Source: Minisyncoccota bacterium
GTDB taxonomy: Bacteria > Patescibacteriota > Minisyncoccia > Minisyncoccales > CG1-02-41-26
DNA: 14,838 nucleotides
Assembly: GCA_028712605.1 (NCBI GenBank)
Contig: JAQTPV010000020.1
Location: forward strand, 1-14,838
Direction: 5' to 3'
Below the pieces are notes generated by a model that searched no databases, was not told where the DNA came from, and saw only the letters and a list, made by a program, of their open reading frames with translations. The translations under genes were made by a program, and so were the position numbers. Shown here one piece after another: positions 13,253 through 14,838 of this stretch (position 1 is the stretch's first letter; every line of letters begins with the position of its first letter).

Positions 13253-14838
13253 ATGCCCGCTCCCGAAACAAAAACCTGCCAGAATTGTAAGACCAAATTT
13301 AGTATTGAATCAGAAGATTTTGATTTTTACGAAAAAATTAAGGTACCTCCGCCCACCTGGTGCCCAAGATGCAGATTACTCCGTAAGATGGCACGCCGCA
13401 ATGAACGAAGTTTATATAAAGGTAAATGCGCCTCCTGTAAAAAAGAGGTAATATTTTTGTATCCAGAAAACGCGCCCTTTACAGTTTACTGTAATGATTG
13501 TTGGTGGTCTGATGAATGGGATTCTTTAGAATATGGCAAAAAATATGATTTTAATAAATCATTCTTTGAGCAATTTTATATCCTAAGTCTTAAGGTCCCG
13601 AGGCTTGCTTTATACCAAAAAGGGAATGTAAATAGCCCCTACACTAACCATGCCGATCATAATAAGAATTGCTATCTTGCTTTTAATAATGGTTTCTGTG
13701 AAGATTCTATGTATTGCAAGTGGGGGATTAGATCCAAAGATCTTGTAGACTGCTACAGTATTTTTAACTCGGAATTGGTTTATGAATCTCAAGATTCAGA
13801 AAGATGCAGCAGATGCAAATATGTCTATTATTCCCATGATTGTGTAGATTCTAATTTTCTTTTCAATTGTAAAGGGTGCCAAAATTGTTCCCTGTGTTCT
13901 AACCTAAGAAACAGCAGCTATTGTTTCGGCAATAGACAATATTCCAAAGAAGAATATTACAAATTACTGTTAGAAATGGAGATAGACAGCTATAAAGGAT
14001 TACAAAAACTCTCTCAACAGTTTAATGGAGAAGTATTACCAAAAACTCTCCGTAAATATGCTATAGCCAATAAAGTGGTTAATGCCACCGGCGACTATTT
14101 TAATGAATGCAAGAATACCAAAGAGTGTTTCCATGTTATGCAAATGGAGGATTGTGCCTTTTGTGTGGACGACGGCAATATGAAGGACTCATACGATGCT
14201 TACGAATCAGCTTTTAATTGCGAACGTCAATACGAATGCCACGCTGGCAATCGCTTGAGCAATTCAAATTTTTGCACCATTTCATATGATAGCCATCATC
14301 TTGAATATTGCGAAATGTGCCACGATTCGTCTTATCTCTTCGCCTGCATCGGCCTCCGAAACAAACAATACTGTATCTTAAACAAACAGTACACCAAGGA
14401 AGAGTATGAGGAGTTAGTACCTAAGATTATTCAGCACATGAATGATATGCCCTATACCGATAAGAAAGGAAGAGTGTATAGGTATGGGGAGTTCTTCCCA
14501 CCAGAACTATCCCCCTTCTGTTACAATGAAACCATAGCTCAAGAATACTTCCCTCTAACCAAGGAACAAGCTCAAGAGCAAGGATACTCTTGGAAAGACC
14601 CTGAACCCAGAGACTATCAGATAACCATGAAAACAGTAGACATCCCAGATAATATCAAGGACGTTAATGACTCCATCTTAAATGAAGTCATCGAATGTGC
14701 TCACGCAACCTGCCTGCCGGCAGGCAGGGGAGACTGCAACGAACAATGTACCACTGCTTTCAGAATAATCCCCCAAGAGTTACAATTCTATAGAAAGATG
14801 AACCTCCCCTTACCCAGACTCTGTCCTAACTGTAGACA
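13253..14838 (+). CDS. Large Cys-rich zinc-ribbon protein, 3' end beyond the window
   Basis: An open frame of 528 codons starting 2 nt after the preceding stop and running off the window. There are 38 cysteines, mostly in CxxC or spaced pairs. Two zinc ribbons stand at the start: C9-x2-C12 with C37-x2-C40, and C59-x2-C62 with C80-x2-C83. The middle (about 140-375) is a run of Cys/Asn/Tyr-rich units, with an internal duplication: NLRNSSYCFGNRQYSKEEYY (217-236) resembles GLRNKQYCILNKQYTKEEYE (367-386). Near the edge PRLCPNCR (521-528) echoes PTWCPRCR (34-41), so another ribbon probably follows. I recognise this family from CPR genomes, where it is usually called hypothetical, or CaiB/BaiF family by apparent transfer error; no CoA-transferase feature is visible. 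Function unknown; no signal peptide or membrane segment. Residues 486-492 come from an inserted palindrome. Confidence 0.86.
   Translation, partial: MPAPETKTCQNCKTKFSIESEDFDFYEKIKVPPPTWCPRCRLLRKMARRNERSLYKGKCASCKKEVIFLYPENAPFTVYCNDCWWSDEWDSLEYGKKYDFNKSFFEQFYILSLKVPRLALYQKGNVNSPYTNHADHNKNCYLAFNNGFCEDSMYCKWGIRSKDLVDCYSIFNSELVYESQDSERCSRCKYVYYSHDCVDSNFLFNCKGCQNCSLCSNLRNSSYCFGNRQYSKEEYYKLLLEMEIDSYKGLQKLSQQFNGEVLPKTLRKYAIANKVVNATGDYFNECKNTKECFHVMQMEDCAFCVDDGNMKDSYDAYESAFNCERQYECHAGNRLSNSNFCTISYDSHHLEYCEMCHDSSYLFACIGLRNKQYCILNKQYTKEEYEELVPKIIQHMNDMPYTDKKGRVYRYGEFFPPELSPFCYNETIAQEYFPLTKEQAQEQGYSWKDPEPRDYQITMKTVDIPDNIKDVNDSILNEVIECAHATCLPAGRGDCNEQCTTAFRIIPQELQFYRKMNLPLPRLCPNCR
14709..14728. repeat. 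20-bp perfect palindrome of a CPR-type dispersed repeat, in frame within a gene
   Basis: CCTGCCTGCCGGCAGGCAGG is its own reverse complement, is much more GC-rich than its surroundings, and is read in frame as the CLPAGR part of the Cys-rich protein (residues 487-492). From memory, CCTGCCGGCAGG-type palindromes, read as LPAGR, recur through many Parcubacteria-related genomes inside and between genes. It is the only copy in this window. Confidence 0.75.

Overview
The window looks like a piece of a Candidate Phyla Radiation (Patescibacteria) chromosome, most likely Parcubacteria-like. The evidence is indirect but consistent: a 23S rRNA gene split by a group I intron carrying a LAGLIDADG endonuclease gene; AT-rich, tightly packed genes with 1-14 nt overlaps; translation starts without Shine-Dalgarno sequences; a very cysteine-rich protein of a type I know from these bacteria; and a 20-bp palindrome of the CCTGCCGGCAGG type, inserted in frame in that protein. 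No 16S rRNA or taxonomic marker is present, so the assignment is an inference.

Layout. 1-3250: 3' nine-tenths of a 23S rRNA gene, interrupted at 2297-2971 by a complete group I intron (E. coli position 2604/2605, helix 93 of the peptidyl-transferase centre) that encodes a single-motif LAGLIDADG protein. 3294-3408: 5S rRNA, followed by a terminator. 3485-6766: a cell-elongation operon, mreC-mreD-mrdA (PBP2), from a promoter whose predicted start falls on the mreC ATG. 6768-6802: one hairpin terminating both converging transcripts. 6808-8485, minus strand: a class I SAM methyltransferase and a CelD-like GNAT protein, overlapping by 11 nt. 8726-10655: lysS and a NUDT15-like Nudix hydrolase. 10652-10920: promoter and T-box leader with its intrinsic terminator. 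10999-14838: serS, a FemAB/FemX-type aminoacyltransferase and the start of a large Cys-rich zinc-ribbon protein, with junctions of -1 and +2 nt, continuing past the window edge.

How it fits together. MreC, MreD and PBP2 act in lateral wall synthesis. The serS operon is likely controlled by uncharged tRNA-Ser through the T-box; its second gene belongs to a family that uses aminoacyl-tRNA to add amino acids to peptidoglycan precursors, so seryl-tRNA supply and wall cross-bridge synthesis may be coupled. The most unusual element is this T-box: it has the serine specifier codon UCC, a UGGC bulge matching the G73 discriminator of tRNA-Ser, and a Stem I reduced to a mini-hairpin with the specifier in its loop.
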